Shown: in pieces, positions 8,036 to 17,073 of the stretch | Numbering within the stretch: position 1 is the stretch's first letter | How the letters are laid out: every line of letters begins with the position of its first letter | Assembly (NCBI RefSeq): GCF_014656215.1 | Contig: NZ_BNBZ01000010.1 | Span: 124,001-188,000, forward strand | Direction: 5' to 3' | DNA from: Streptomyces zaomyceticus | GTDB lineage: Bacteria > Actinomycetota > Actinomycetes > Streptomycetales > Streptomycetaceae | DNA: 64,000 nucleotides | Translations under genes and position numbers: made by a program | The notes under the pieces: generated by a model | The model's database searches: none | Seen by the model: only the letters and a program-made list of their open reading frames with translations | Told to the model about the DNA's origin: nothing

Positions 8036-9900
8036 CAGCTCTTCCTCGATTCGTTGAACTGGTCGACGAGCTTCTGGTGCTCGGCGTTCGTCTTCGTGAA
8101 CTTGGAACTCTTTCCGTCGAGCGAGATGAAGTAGTACCACCCGTCGCTCGTCGGGTTCAGAGCACCCTGGAGGGCCTCAAGACCGGGGTTGCCGATCGGA
8201 CCGGGCGGCAGGCCCTTGACGAAGTACGTGTTGTACGGGTTGTTGTACTTTCGGACCTCGGCGAGCGAGAGGTCGAGCTTGCTCTGGTTCTTGATGTAGT
8301 TGTACGTCGAGTCGAACTCGAGCCCGCCGTAGGTCTGCGGATTCGACGGCTTGAGCCGGTTGTAGACGACCTCGCCCATCTTCCGGAAGTCGTCGTGCGA
8401 GGTTCCCTCCGCCTGAACGAGGCTGGCGATGGTGACGAGCTCCCAGGGGCTGTCGACGCCGAGCTGCTTCGCCTTGGCGTCCAGTTCGAGCTTGGCGTAC
8501 TCCTGGTTCGCGCGGCTCACCATCTTGCGCAGCGCGTCCTCGGGCTTGGAGCCCTTGGCCACGGGATAACTCGCGGGGAAGAGGAAGCCCTCCAGTGGGT
8601 CCTTTACGTTCTTGTGGTTGGCGGCCCATTCCGGCAGTCCGAGGGTGCTTGCCTTCGCCTTCGCGATGCCCTTGGTCGTACCGGGCTCGAGTCCGAGTTT
8701 CTTGTCGATCTGCTCGTACACCCAAACGTTCCGCCGCCCCTCGGGGATGACGAAATTACTCTGGCTCGCCGGGTCGAGCATCATGGTGACCGCGCTCTCG
8801 GCCGACATCTCCTTCTTCAGCGTGTAGACGCCGGCCTGGATCGAGATGCCCTTGGGGTTCTTCTGCTGCGCCGAGACGAAGGCGTCGACGCTCTTGACGA
8901 CGCCGGCCTTCTTCAGGATGTTGCCGATCTCGTTGCCGAGCGCGCCCTTGGGGATCTCGACCTGCACGTCGCCCGAGCCCGAGCCCGCGTAGTCCTCGGC
9001 CGCGCCGAACTGACCCTGCCAGAACTGGTAGCCGAAGTAGCCGACGCCGCCGACGCCGCCCGCGAGGACGACCGCGACGACGAGGCAGGCCACGCCGTTC
9101 TTGCCTTTGCGTTTATTGGCTTTGCTCCGGCGTTCACGGTCGTCGCCGCGGGAGTCGCGGCCGCGCCCCGGCTCCTCGTCGTCGTACTCGTCCTCCGGGT
9201 CGTCCTCACCGGTGAAGAAGGGATGCTTCTCCTCCTCCGGCTCGGGGCGCGCCTCTTCCTCCGGCTCCCAGTCGATCACCGGCTCCGGCGGGTTCTGCCG
9301 GCGGCCGGGAGGCTGGGGCGGCGGGTACGCCTCGGGGGTGCCGTAGAGGTCGGGGTTCTGACCGCCGTACGGATCGGCCGGAGTCGCGCCGTACGGCATC
9401 GCCGCCTGGCCCGTCTCCCAGCTGCCGTCGTACTGCTGTCCGAGGTGCCCGGGCGTGTCGTAACCGCCCGGGTACCCCGTCCCGTACTGCTGCTGCTCGT
9501 ACGACTGCTCGTATCGCTGGGGCTGCTGAGGCTGGTGGGGCTGCTGCTGCTCGTACTGCTGCTGCGGCTGCTGCTGGTACTGCTGATCGTGCTGCTGCGG
9601 CTGGTACTGCTGCTGAGCCTGCTGGTACTGCTGATACTGCGGGTCGACGTACTCCTGCGGCTGCTGCTGGTACTGCTGCTGCTGCGCATGCTGCTGCTGG
9701 TACGGGTCGCCCTCGTACCCCTGACCGGCCTGGCCGCCCTGCCCGTACGGGTCCTGGTAGCCGTGGCCGGCCTGGTCGTACTGGCTCGCCTGCTGCGGGT
9801 GCGGGTAGTGCTGCTGCTGGCCCTCCCACCCCTGGTCCCCGTAAAGCGGGTCCCCGGGGTGCCACGGTTCGGAGCCGGGGCTCCGGCCATACTCAGTCAT
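8035..9900 (-). CDS. mltG: Endolytic peptidoglycan transglycosylase MltG (YceG) with a Gln/Tyr-rich cytoplasmic domain
   Basis: MltG cuts nascent glycan strands at the outer face of the membrane. The product is 621 residues, much longer than the roughly 340-residue E. coli enzyme. Residues 27-140 are Gln/Tyr-rich, an acidic stretch covers about 205-255, then a basic cluster and one transmembrane helix (about 269-291). The outer part has the YceG signature with the catalytic glutamate in LVQAEGTSHDDFRKMGEVVYNRL. The ATG at 9900 follows GGGGAT. The stop overlaps aroE. The extra length is a cytoplasmic low-complexity tail (see findings). Confidence 0.93.
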   Translation of the reverse strand: MTEYGRSPGSEPWHPGDPLYGDQGWEGQQQHYPHPQQASQYDQAGHGYQDPYGQGGQAGQGYEGDPYQQQHAQQQQYQQQPQEYVDPQYQQYQQAQQQYQPQQHDQQYQQQPQQQYEQQQPHQPQQPQRYEQSYEQQQYGTGYPGGYDTPGHLGQQYDGSWETGQAAMPYGATPADPYGGQNPDLYGTPEAYPPPQPPGRRQNPPEPVIDWEPEEEARPEPEEEKHPFFTGEDDPEDEYDDEEPGRGRDSRGDDRERRSKANKRKGKNGVACLVVAVVLAGGVGGVGYFGYQFWQGQFGAAEDYAGSGSGDVQVEIPKGALGNEIGNILKKAGVVKSVDAFVSAQQKNPKGISIQAGVYTLKKEMSAESAVTMMLDPASQSNFVIPEGRRNVWVYEQIDKKLGLEPGTTKGIAKAKASTLGLPEWAANHKNVKDPLEGFLFPASYPVAKGSKPEDALRKMVSRANQEYAKLELDAKAKQLGVDSPWELVTIASLVQAEGTSHDDFRKMGEVVYNRLKPSNPQTYGGLEFDSTYNYIKNQSKLDLSLAEVRKYNNPYNTYFVKGLPPGPIGNPGLEALQGALNPTSDGWYYFISLDGKSSKFTKTNAEHQKLVDQFNESRKS

Positions 9901-10002
9901 CGATCCCCAAAACAGCCGCGAGGCTTCCGGACGATCCGCCTCTACGTAGTGCGGCAGTTGTTCGAACACCGCCGTATCGCGCGGAACGTTACCGTATCGC
10001 GA

Positions 10003-10473
10003 TCAGATGACCACTTCGACGCCCTCGCCAGGAGGATTACCTGATACCCGTTCGGACTCAAGAGCGTTCTGAAGGATGATCACAGCGGCGGCCTGGTCGA
10101 TCACGGACCGCCCCTTCTTGGCCTTCACACCGGAGGCCCGCAGCCCCTGGGTCGCGGTGACGGTGGTCATCCGCTCGTCGACCAGCCGGACCGGCACCGG
10201 GGCGATGCCCTTGGCCATCTCCCCCGCGAAGGCGCGGACCTTGGTCGCGGCCGGACCCTCCCGCCCGCTGAGCGAGCGGGGCAGGCCCACGACGACCTCG
10301 ATCGGCTCGTACTCCGCGACGATCTGGCGGAGCCGCCGGTGGGCGGCCGGGACGTCACGTCCCGGCACGGTCTCCACCGGCGTGGCGAGGACCCCGTCGG
10401 GGTCGCACGAGGCGACCCCGATCCGGGCGTCCCCGACGTCCACCGCGATACGGCGGCCGCGACGCATCGTCAC
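10003..10473 (-). CDS. ruvX: RuvX/YqgF RNase H-fold nuclease
   Basis: 156 residues with the RNase H-like fold of the family, which acts in 16S rRNA 5' end maturation or as a Holliday-junction resolvase. Motifs are IAVDVGDARIGVASCD with the first catalytic Asp, VVVGLPRSLSGREG, LVDERMTTVTA and the terminal-helix acidic site IDQAAAVIIL. The GTG start overlaps the alaS stop as GTGA; an ATG two codons in is an alternative. alaS-ruvX-mltG is a widely conserved order. Confidence 0.94.
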   Translation of the reverse strand: MTMRRGRRIAVDVGDARIGVASCDPDGVLATPVETVPGRDVPAAHRRLRQIVAEYEPIEVVVGLPRSLSGREGPAATKVRAFAGEMAKGIAPVPVRLVDERMTTVTATQGLRASGVKAKKGRSVIDQAAAVIILQNALESERVSGNPPGEGVEVVI

Positions 10474-13139
10474 GCCGTCTCCACCACGAGACGCTCGACG
10501 GCGGCGATGGCCTCGCCGACGGCCTCCGGGTTCGTACCGCCGCCCTGGGCGACGTCCGGCTTGCCGCCGCCACCGCCACCGAGGGTCTTGGCGGCCGTGC
10601 GGACCAGCTCGCCGGCCTTGAGACCGCGCTCACGGGCGGCCTCGTTGGTGGCGATGACCGTGAGCGGCTTGCCATTGGCCGTGGTGAACAGGGCGACGAC
10701 GACCGGACGGTCGGACGGGAAGCGGCCACGGACGTCGAGGACCAGCTTGCGCAGGTCGTCGGCGCCGGTGCCGTCCTGGACCCGGCCGGTGACCAGGGCG
10801 AGGCCGCGGACGTCCTGGGCGGAGTCGACGAGACCGGCGGCGGCCTGGAGGACCTTCTCCGCGCGGAACTTCTCGATCTCCTTCTCGGCGTCCTTCAGCT
10901 TGCCGAGCATGGAGGAGATCTTCTCCGGAAGCTCCTCCGGACGGCCCTTGACCAGCTCCTGGAGCTGGGCGACGACCGTGTGCTCCTTGGCGAGGAAGTT
11001 GTACGCGTCGACGCCGACGAGGGCCTCGATACGGCGCACACCGGAGCCGATGGAGGACTCGCCGAGCAGCTTCACCAGGCCCAGCTGGGCGGTGTTGCCG
11101 ACGTGCGTGCCGCCGCACAGCTCCTTGGAGAAGTCGCCGATGGTGACGACGCGGACCTGCTCACCGTACTTCTCGCCGAACTCGGCGATGGCGCCCTGAC
11201 GCTTGGCCTCGTTGATCGGCATGACCTCGGCGTGGACCTCCAGCTCGCGCGAGAGGACCTCGTTGATCTTCTGCTCGACGTCCGTGAGGACCGTGCCGGG
11301 GACGGCGTTCGGCGAACCGAAGTCGAAGCGGAAGCGACCGGGCTGGTTCTCGGAACCGGCCTGGGCGGCCGTCGGGCCGAGGGCGTCGCGCAGCGCCTGG
11401 TGGGTCAGGTGGGTGGCCGAGTGGGCGCGGGCGATGGCCCGGCGGCGGCTCACGTCGATGGTGGCGTAGGCGGTGGCGCCCACGGTCACCTCGCCGACCT
11501 GCACGGAACCCTTGTGCACGGAGACACCCGGGACCGGCTGCTGGACGTCACGGATCTCGATGACCGCGCCGCTGTGGAGCTTGATCCGGCCCTGGTCGGC
11601 GATCTGGCCGCCGCCCTCGGCGTAGAAGGGGGTCCGGTCGAGGACGACCTCGACCTCGTCGCCCTCGGAGGCGGCCGGCGAGGAGACACCGTTGACGAGG
11701 AGACCGACGACCGTGGTCTCGCCCTCCAGGTTGGTGTAGCCGGTGAACTCGGTGGCGCCGTTGCCGTCGGCGATCTCCCGGTAGGCGGTCATGTCGGCGT
11801 GACCGGTCTTCTTCGCCTTGGCGTCGGCCTTGGCGCGCTCCCGCTGCTCCTTCATCAGGCGGCGGAAGCCGTCCTCGTCCACGGAGAGGCCCTGCTCGGA
11901 GGCCATCTCCAGGGTGAGGTCGATCGGGAAGCCCCAGGTGTCGTGGAGCAGGAACGCCTTGTCGCCGGAGAGGATCGTGCCGCCGGCTGCCTTGGTCTCG
12001 GTCACGGCGGTGTCGAGGATGTTCGTGCCGCCCTTGAGGGCCTTCAGGAAGGCGGCCTCTTCGGCGAGGGCGACGGTCTCGATGCGCTTGCGGTCGGTGA
12101 CCAGCTCCGGGTACTGCTCGCCCATCGTGTTGATCACGGTGTCGACGAGGTCCTGGACGACCGGACCGGTGGCGCCGAGCAGGCGCATGTTGCGGACGGC
12201 GCGGCGCATGATGCGGCGCAGCACGTAGCCGCGGCCCTCGTTGCCGGGAGTGACGCCGTCGCCGATGAGCATGACGGACGTCCGCATGTGGTCGGCGACC
12301 ACGCGGAGCGAGACGTCGCTGTCCTTGGCCTTGCCGTAGGCGACGCCGGTGAGCTCGGTGGCCTTGTCGATGACGACCTGGAGGGTGTCCGTCTCGTACA
12401 TGTTCTGGACGCCCTGGAGGATCATCGCCAGGCGCTCCAGGCCGAGGCCCGTGTCGATGTTCTTCGACGGCAGCTCGCCGAGGATCGGGAAGTCGTCCTT
12501 GCCGGAGCCCTCACCGCGCTCGTACTGCATGAAGACCAGGTTCCAGATCTCCACGTAGCGCTCGTCGTTGACGGCCGGGCCGCCCTCGACGCCGAACTCG
12601 GGGCCGCGGTCGTAGTTGATCTCGGAGCACGGGCCACAGGGTCCGGGGACGCCCATGGACCAGTAGTTGTCCTTCTTGCCGAGGCGCTGGATGCGCTCGG
12701 CGGGGACGCCGACGACGTCACGCCAGATCTGCTCGGCCTCGTCGTCCTCCTGGTAGACGGTGATCCAGAGCTTCTCCGGCTCCAGCCCGTAGCCGCCGTG
12801 CTCCACCGCGGTGGTCAGCAGCTCCCAGGCGAGCTTGATGGCGCCTTCCTTGAAGTAGTCGCCGAAGGAGAAGTTGCCGCACATCTGGAAGAACGTGCCG
12901 TGGCGGGTGGTCTTGCCGACCTCTTCGATGTCCGGCGTGCGCACGCACTTCTGCACGCTGGAGGCGCGCGTGAAGGGCGGCTTGACCTCGCCCAGGAAGT
13001 AGGGCTTGAACGGCACCATGCCGGCGGGGACGAGCAGCAGAGTCGGGTCGTCCGCGATGAGCGACGCCGAAGGGACGACGGTGTGCCCGCGCTCCTCGAA
13101 GAAGCTCAGCCAGCGGCGGCGGATTTCAGCCGACTCCAT
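10470..13139 (-). CDS. alaS: Alanyl-tRNA synthetase
   Basis: It charges tRNA-Ala. The 889-residue product has the full class II layout: an aminoacylation core beginning MESAEIRRRWLSFFEERGHTVV, the editing domain with HSATHLTHQALRDALG and the zinc-site CGGTHV, and the C-terminal C-Ala domain ending in the glycine-rich segment GGGGGGKPDVAQGGG. The ATG overlaps the stop of the upstream small membrane protein by one base. Length and motifs are normal. Confidence 0.98.
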   Translation of the reverse strand: MESAEIRRRWLSFFEERGHTVVPSASLIADDPTLLLVPAGMVPFKPYFLGEVKPPFTRASSVQKCVRTPDIEEVGKTTRHGTFFQMCGNFSFGDYFKEGAIKLAWELLTTAVEHGGYGLEPEKLWITVYQEDDEAEQIWRDVVGVPAERIQRLGKKDNYWSMGVPGPCGPCSEINYDRGPEFGVEGGPAVNDERYVEIWNLVFMQYERGEGSGKDDFPILGELPSKNIDTGLGLERLAMILQGVQNMYETDTLQVVIDKATELTGVAYGKAKDSDVSLRVVADHMRTSVMLIGDGVTPGNEGRGYVLRRIMRRAVRNMRLLGATGPVVQDLVDTVINTMGEQYPELVTDRKRIETVALAEEAAFLKALKGGTNILDTAVTETKAAGGTILSGDKAFLLHDTWGFPIDLTLEMASEQGLSVDEDGFRRLMKEQRERAKADAKAKKTGHADMTAYREIADGNGATEFTGYTNLEGETTVVGLLVNGVSSPAASEGDEVEVVLDRTPFYAEGGGQIADQGRIKLHSGAVIEIRDVQQPVPGVSVHKGSVQVGEVTVGATAYATIDVSRRRAIARAHSATHLTHQALRDALGPTAAQAGSENQPGRFRFDFGSPNAVPGTVLTDVEQKINEVLSRELEVHAEVMPINEAKRQGAIAEFGEKYGEQVRVVTIGDFSKELCGGTHVGNTAQLGLVKLLGESSIGSGVRRIEALVGVDAYNFLAKEHTVVAQLQELVKGRPEELPEKISSMLGKLKDAEKEIEKFRAEKVLQAAAGLVDSAQDVRGLALVTGRVQDGTGADDLRKLVLDVRGRFPSDRPVVVALFTTANGKPLTVIATNEAARERGLKAGELVRTAAKTLGGGGGGKPDVAQGGGTNPEAVGEAIAAVERLVVETA

Positions 13140-13495
13140 CAGTGGTCCTCATTCCGGTTGTACGAGATCGTGGGAATTGATTGCGTGGTCGGGTACGGGG
13201 TGGAGCCGAGCGCGGTCCTGCGGCGCGGCTCCGGCAGCTCCCGGCCCTGGGCCGGACCCGGGTCGACGGGTGCGTCGAGGCCGAGTGCCTCCTCCAGTTC
13301 GGCCTCCCGCTGGACCATGCCCGCCCTCACGTCGAGGGCGAAGTCCTTGAGGCGGTGGCCGGTCTCGATCGCCTTGTTCGTGGCCTGGGCCGCGAGGCTC
13401 TCGGGGGTCAGCTGCTTCAGCTTCCGGTTGACCTTGGTGGTGGCCCACACGCCGGCGGCTGCGCCGGCCGTGAACCAGAACGTGCGGCGGAACAT
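13139..13495 (-). CDS. Small membrane-associated protein, DUF6167-like
   Basis: 118 residues. A short N-terminal hydrophobic segment (FRRTFWFTAGAAAGVWATT) is followed by a charged helical region (LAAQATNKAIETGHRLKDFALDVRAGMVQREAELEEALG) and a polar tail. The layout matches the actinobacterial DUF6167 family found just upstream of alaS. Its function is unknown. The stop overlaps the alaS start as TGATG, so its translation feeds alaS. Confidence 0.8.
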   Translation of the reverse strand: MFRRTFWFTAGAAAGVWATTKVNRKLKQLTPESLAAQATNKAIETGHRLKDFALDVRAGMVQREAELEEALGLDAPVDPGPAQGRELPEPRRRTALGSTPYPTTQSIPTISYNRNEDH

Positions 13496-13501
13496 CGCGG
13501 C

Positions 13502-13939
13502 TCAGCCCTTCTGCTTCCGGCGTCGCGAGGACGGCACGGTACGGCCGACGATCACAGTACGTCGCGCGGAGGCCCGCGGGACGTCCTCGCCGTCCCCGCC
13601 CCGGCCGAGGGCCTTGCGCACCCCGTATCCGAAGGCGGCGACCTTGACGAGGGGGCCGCCGAAGGTCGAGGCGACCGTGGAGGAGAGCGCCGAGGCGTTG
13701 GAGGTGACCTCCTGGACGTCCGAGGCGATGGCGTCGACCCGGTCGAGCTGGGTCTGCGCCGAGCGCACGGTCGCGGAGGCGTCGGCCAGCAGGGGAACGG
13801 CCTGCTCGGTCACCTCGGCCACCATTCTGGTGGTGGCCCTGAGCGTCTGCGCCAGCCTCACCAGCACCACGGCGAGGAAGGAGACGAGGATCGCCCAGAA
13901 CACGGCCACCAGGATCCCGGCAACCTCTCCACCGGTCAC
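13502..13939 (-). CDS. DUF948-like membrane protein
   Basis: 145 residues. One N-terminal transmembrane helix (about 7-28) is followed by a long alpha-helical, probably coiled-coil segment (LAQTLRATTRMVAEVTEQAVPLLADASATVR) and a basic C-terminus (SSRRRKQKG). This is the DUF948 layout of actinobacteria and firmicutes; its role is not established. The start is a GTG. It is the first gene of the alaS-containing minus-strand group and is divergent from the STAND ATPase. Confidence 0.82.
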   Translation of the reverse strand: MTGGEVAGILVAVFWAILVSFLAVVLVRLAQTLRATTRMVAEVTEQAVPLLADASATVRSAQTQLDRVDAIASDVQEVTSNASALSSTVASTFGGPLVKVAAFGYGVRKALGRGGDGEDVPRASARRTVIVGRTVPSSRRRKQKG

Positions 13940-14058
13940 TCTGCACCGCTCTCTGCTGTCGTTGGCCCTTGTGAAAAGTCGTCCCCCGACCCTATCGCGC
14001 CCGGGCTCTCCCGCCGTACCGCATTACCGCCCGTGGGACGGCGGTCACGGGGATCCGA

Positions 14059-14088
14059 TTGTACGGAGCGCGTGGGGATGAGTACGCT
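14059..14088 (+). promoter_or_regulatory. Candidate promoter for the STAND ATPase, close enough for a near-leaderless transcript
   Basis: TTGTAC (14059-14064), an 18-base spacer, and TACGCT (14083-14088). The ATG follows nine bases later, so transcription would begin within a few bases of the start codon. This fits the lack of any purine-rich ribosome-binding site before the ATG. An 8-bp inverted repeat (ACGGAGCG 14063-14070 / CGCTCCGT 14085-14092) overlaps it and could be an operator. Confidence 0.45.
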
Positions 14089-14097
14089 CCGTGTCCC

Positions 14098-16392
14098 ATG
14101 CGACGGAGCAATCTCCCGGCGGAGCTGAACCGGTTCGTCGGACGGGCCGCCGAGCAGGCCGCACTGACGGCGCTCCTCGAGGCGTCCCGCCTGGTCACGG
14201 TCGTGGGCGTGGGCGGGGTCGGCAAGACCCGGCTCGCGCTGAGGGCTGCCTCGGGAGTGCAGAAACGCTACGGCGACGGGGTCCGGCTCGCCGAGCTCGC
14301 GCCCCTGCGCGACCCCGACCTGATCGAGTACGCCCTGGCCGAGGCCCTCGGCCTGACCGACCACACCCCCAAGCCCCCGCGCGAGGTGCTCGTCGAGCAC
14401 CTCGCGGAGCGGCGGACGCTGCTGGTCGTGGACGGTTTCGAGCACCTCGTGGAGAGCTGCGCGCCGCTCGTGCGGGAGCTCCTGGAGCAGGCTCCGGGGC
14501 TCACCGTCCTCGCGGTCGGCCGCCGTCCCCTGCGGGTGGCGGGCGAGGCGGTGTTCCCGCTGGCGCCGCTGGGTGAGGCGGACGCGATGACCCTGCTCAC
14601 GGAACGGGCGGCGGAGGCGGGCGCGCCCGCCCTGCCGGAGGCCGGAGCTCCCGCCCCGTCCGGGGCGGGAGCGGGAGCCCTTCCCGGTCGTCCCGCCCCG
14701 ACGGGCGCTGCCGTGTGCCCGGGAGGGCGGGCCGGGACACGGAGCCTCCCCGGTGCCACGGCCCACGTCCGCGGTTCGGACGCCGTGCGGGAGCTGTGCC
14801 GGCGGCTCGACGGGATTCCGCTCGCGCTCGAACTGGCGGCCGGCCGGCTCCCCCTCCTCTCCGTCGAGCAGATGCTGTTCCGCCTCGACGACCGTTTCCG
14901 GCTCCTCACCGACGGCGCGCGCGGGGCGCTCCCCCGGCATCAGACGCTGCGCACCGCCATGGGCTGGAGCCATGAGCTGTGCACCCCCGAGGAGCGGCTG
15001 CTCTGGGCCCGGCTCTCGGTGTTCCCCGGCCCCTTCGACCTGGAGGCGGTGGAGTACGTGTGCGGCGGCCCCGAGCTGCCGCCGGAACGGATCCTGGAGC
15101 TGCTCGGCGGTCTGCTGGCGCAGTCGCTGCTCACCCGGGAGGACGCCCCCCTGGGCCCGGTCTACCGGATGCTCGACACGGTCGCCGCGTACGGGGCGGA
15201 GTGGCTCGCGGCGCTCGGCGACACGGAGCGGATGCGGCGGCGGCACCGCGACTGGTACATGGGCCTCGCCACCTGGTGCGAGCTGGAATGGTTCAGCCCG
15301 CGTCAGGCCGAGGTCGCGGCCCTGACGGAGGCGGCCCTGCCGCATCTGCGGGCCGCCCTCGACCTGTGTCTGGAACTCCCGGAGGACACGCACCTCGCCC
15401 AACACCTGGCGGGCACGCTCTGGTTCGCGTGGGTGGGCTGCGGGCGCCTGTCGGAGGGCCGGCACTGGCTGGAGCGGGCGCTCGCGGTGGAGTCCGGTCA
15501 CGAGGAGGCGCGGCTGAAGGCGCTCTGGGTGCTCGGGTACGTGGCGGTGCTCCAGGGGGACGGTACGGCGGCGGTGGCGGCGCTCCACGAGTGCGGGGAG
15601 CGGGCCAGGTCCTCGCGGAACGCGCTGGCGGAGGCGTACGCGACGCACCGGATGGGATGTCTGGCGCTGCTCACGGACGACATGCCGCGGGCCGAGGAGC
15701 TGATCGGGCGGGCGCTCGACGCGTACCGGGAGCTCGGCGAGCTGAACAGCAATGTGCTGATGGGGCAGATCGAGGTGGCCCTGGCGCGGGCGTTCCGGGG
15801 CGACGTGGACGGGGCGGTCGCCCTCTGCCGCGAGGTCAGGGACATCTGCGAGGAGCGGGGCGAGCTCTGGGCCCGGGCGTACGCCCTCTACGTCCTGGGG
15901 TACGCGGCCTGGACCGGGGGCGTGTACGGGGAGGCGCGGGAGCTGCTCGCCGAGTGCGTGTCCATCAACCACGCCTTCCGCGATCTGGTCGGGACCGTGC
16001 TGGCGATCGAGATGCTCGCCCTGGTGTCGGTGAGCGAGGGCGATCCGACGGAGGCCGCCGTCCTCCAGGGGGCCGCGGTGCCGCTGTGGGACACGGTGGG
16101 TGTCCGGCTCTTCGGGTCGGAGGCGTTCGACGCGCCGAGGACGCTGTGCCAGCAGCGGGCCGAGGAGGCGCTGGGCGCGGAGGCCTACGGCATCGCCTTC
16201 CGGCAGGGTCTGGGGCTGTCGGCGGCGGAGGCGGTGGAGCGCGCACTCGCGGCCCGGGGCAATCCGGCCGTCGGCGGCGCGGCGGAGGCGTCGGCTCCTC
16301 GTCCCTTCCGTACGGCCGGGTCGGCGGCGGTCCCGGGAACGCGGAAGCCCGCCGGCTCCCCCACCGGCAAGGGCGGGGAAGCGGCGGGCTGA
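14098..16392 (+). CDS. STAND/NB-ARC-type ATPase with helical-repeat C-terminus, no effector domain
   Basis: 764 residues. The Walker A loop GVGGVGKT (37-44) and Walker B LLVVD (108-112) lie in an NB-ARC domain resembling that of AfsR/LuxR-type regulators, with the GIPLALELAAG motif at 239-249. Between them a Gly/Ala/Pro-rich insert (about 173-225) interrupts the domain. The C-terminal 400 residues are helical, TPR-like repeats (HWLERALAVESGHEEARLKALWVLGY). No SARP, HTH, TIR or nuclease domain is present at either end, so the output is unknown. It is the only plus-strand gene of the first 21 kb. Confidence 0.85.
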   Translation: MRRSNLPAELNRFVGRAAEQAALTALLEASRLVTVVGVGGVGKTRLALRAASGVQKRYGDGVRLAELAPLRDPDLIEYALAEALGLTDHTPKPPREVLVEHLAERRTLLVVDGFEHLVESCAPLVRELLEQAPGLTVLAVGRRPLRVAGEAVFPLAPLGEADAMTLLTERAAEAGAPALPEAGAPAPSGAGAGALPGRPAPTGAAVCPGGRAGTRSLPGATAHVRGSDAVRELCRRLDGIPLALELAAGRLPLLSVEQMLFRLDDRFRLLTDGARGALPRHQTLRTAMGWSHELCTPEERLLWARLSVFPGPFDLEAVEYVCGGPELPPERILELLGGLLAQSLLTREDAPLGPVYRMLDTVAAYGAEWLAALGDTERMRRRHRDWYMGLATWCELEWFSPRQAEVAALTEAALPHLRAALDLCLELPEDTHLAQHLAGTLWFAWVGCGRLSEGRHWLERALAVESGHEEARLKALWVLGYVAVLQGDGTAAVAALHECGERARSSRNALAEAYATHRMGCLALLTDDMPRAEELIGRALDAYRELGELNSNVLMGQIEVALARAFRGDVDGAVALCREVRDICEERGELWARAYALYVLGYAAWTGGVYGEARELLAECVSINHAFRDLVGTVLAIEMLALVSVSEGDPTEAAVLQGAAVPLWDTVGVRLFGSEAFDAPRTLCQQRAEEALGAEAYGIAFRQGLGLSAAEAVERALAARGNPAVGGAAEASAPRPFRTAGSAAVPGTRKPAGSPTGKGGEAAG

Positions 16393-16423
16393 ACACCGCG
16401 AGGGTGTGAACACCGCGAGGGTG
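16391..16423. repeat. Tandem 16-bp direct repeat
   Basis: GAACACCGCGAGGGTG occurs at 16391-16406 and again at 16408-16423, one base apart. It abuts the stop codon of the ATPase gene and precedes a terminator hairpin. Confidence 0.8.
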
Positions 16424-16432
16424 GTACTACGT

Positions 16433-16452
16433 CCCCCGGCTCGCGCCGGGGG
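16433..16452. terminator. Bidirectional terminator between the STAND ATPase gene and rpsD
   Basis: Perfect 8-bp stem CCCCCGGC / GCCGGGGG with the tetraloop TCGC, between two convergent genes. There is no T tract, as is usual in Streptomyces. Confidence 0.7.
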
Positions 16453-16458
16453 CCCGGA

Positions 16459-17073
16459 TCAGCGGGCGTAGTACTCGACGACCAGCTGCTCGTCGCAGAT
16501 GACCGGGATTTCCTTGCGGTTCGGGTCGCGGTCGAGGCGGAAGGCCAGGGCCTTCAGGTTGACCTGCAGGTAGCGCGGGGTCTCACCGTCGGCGGCGAAG
16601 CCACCCTCACGGGCAACCTCGAACAGCGGCTTGGTGCGGCTGCGCTCGCGGACCATCACGACGTCGTCGGGACGGACGCGGAACGACGGCTTGTCGACCT
16701 TGCCACCGTTGACCTGGATGTGGCCGTGGACGACCATCTGGCGGGCCTGGTAGATGGTGCGGGCGATGCCCGAACGCAGGACCAGGGCGTCGAGGCGACG
16801 CTCGAGCTCGACGACCAGCGCCTCGCCCGTCTTGCCTTCGGCCTTCTTGGCGCGGTCGTAGGCGCGCGCCATCTGGCGCTCGCTGATGTCGTACTGGGCG
16901 CGCAGACGCTGCTTCTCGAGCAGACGGACCTTGTAGTCCGAGTTCTGCTTGCGGCCACGGCCGTGCTCGCCCGGCGGGTAGGGGCGGGCCTCGAAGTACT
17001 TGACGGCCTTCGGGGTCAGCGCGATGCCGAGGGCACGCGACTTCTTGACCTTGGGACGGGACTGGTTCGGCAT
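16459..17073 (-). CDS. rpsD: 30S ribosomal protein S4 (zinc-free form)
   Basis: S4 is a primary 16S rRNA-binding protein that nucleates the 30S body. The product is 204 residues, with the S4 RNA-binding domain near LDALVLRSGIARTIYQARQMVVHGHIQVNG. The N-terminal region has no cysteines, so this is the variant lacking the zinc-binding site. It stands alone rather than in the alpha operon and has a long leader that may allow autoregulation. The ATG is preceded by GAGAGGTTGG. Confidence 0.97.
   Translation of the reverse strand: MPNQSRPKVKKSRALGIALTPKAVKYFEARPYPPGEHGRGRKQNSDYKVRLLEKQRLRAQYDISERQMARAYDRAKKAEGKTGEALVVELERRLDALVLRSGIARTIYQARQMVVHGHIQVNGGKVDKPSFRVRPDDVVMVRERSRTKPLFEVAREGGFAADGETPRYLQVNLKALAFRLDRDPNRKEIPVICDEQLVVEYYAR

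Noticed and set aside
9481..9840. CTG/CAG-rich stretch taken for a microsatellite outside genes
   Set aside because: It is coding sequence for the Gln/Tyr-rich MltG tail; kept as a protein feature rather than an independent repeat element.
10980..14081. Very long plus-strand open frame (1033 codons) across alaS
   Set aside because: Antisense to alaS and two other genes; composed of repetitive Leu/Asp/Gly-rich sequence without any domain. A codon-bias artefact.
14079..14128. 16-codon upstream frame (MSTLRVPCDGAISRRS) before and overlapping the STAND ATPase start
   Set aside because: If the promoter at 14059-14088 is right, transcription begins after its ATG, so it would not be translated; no conservation evidence available.
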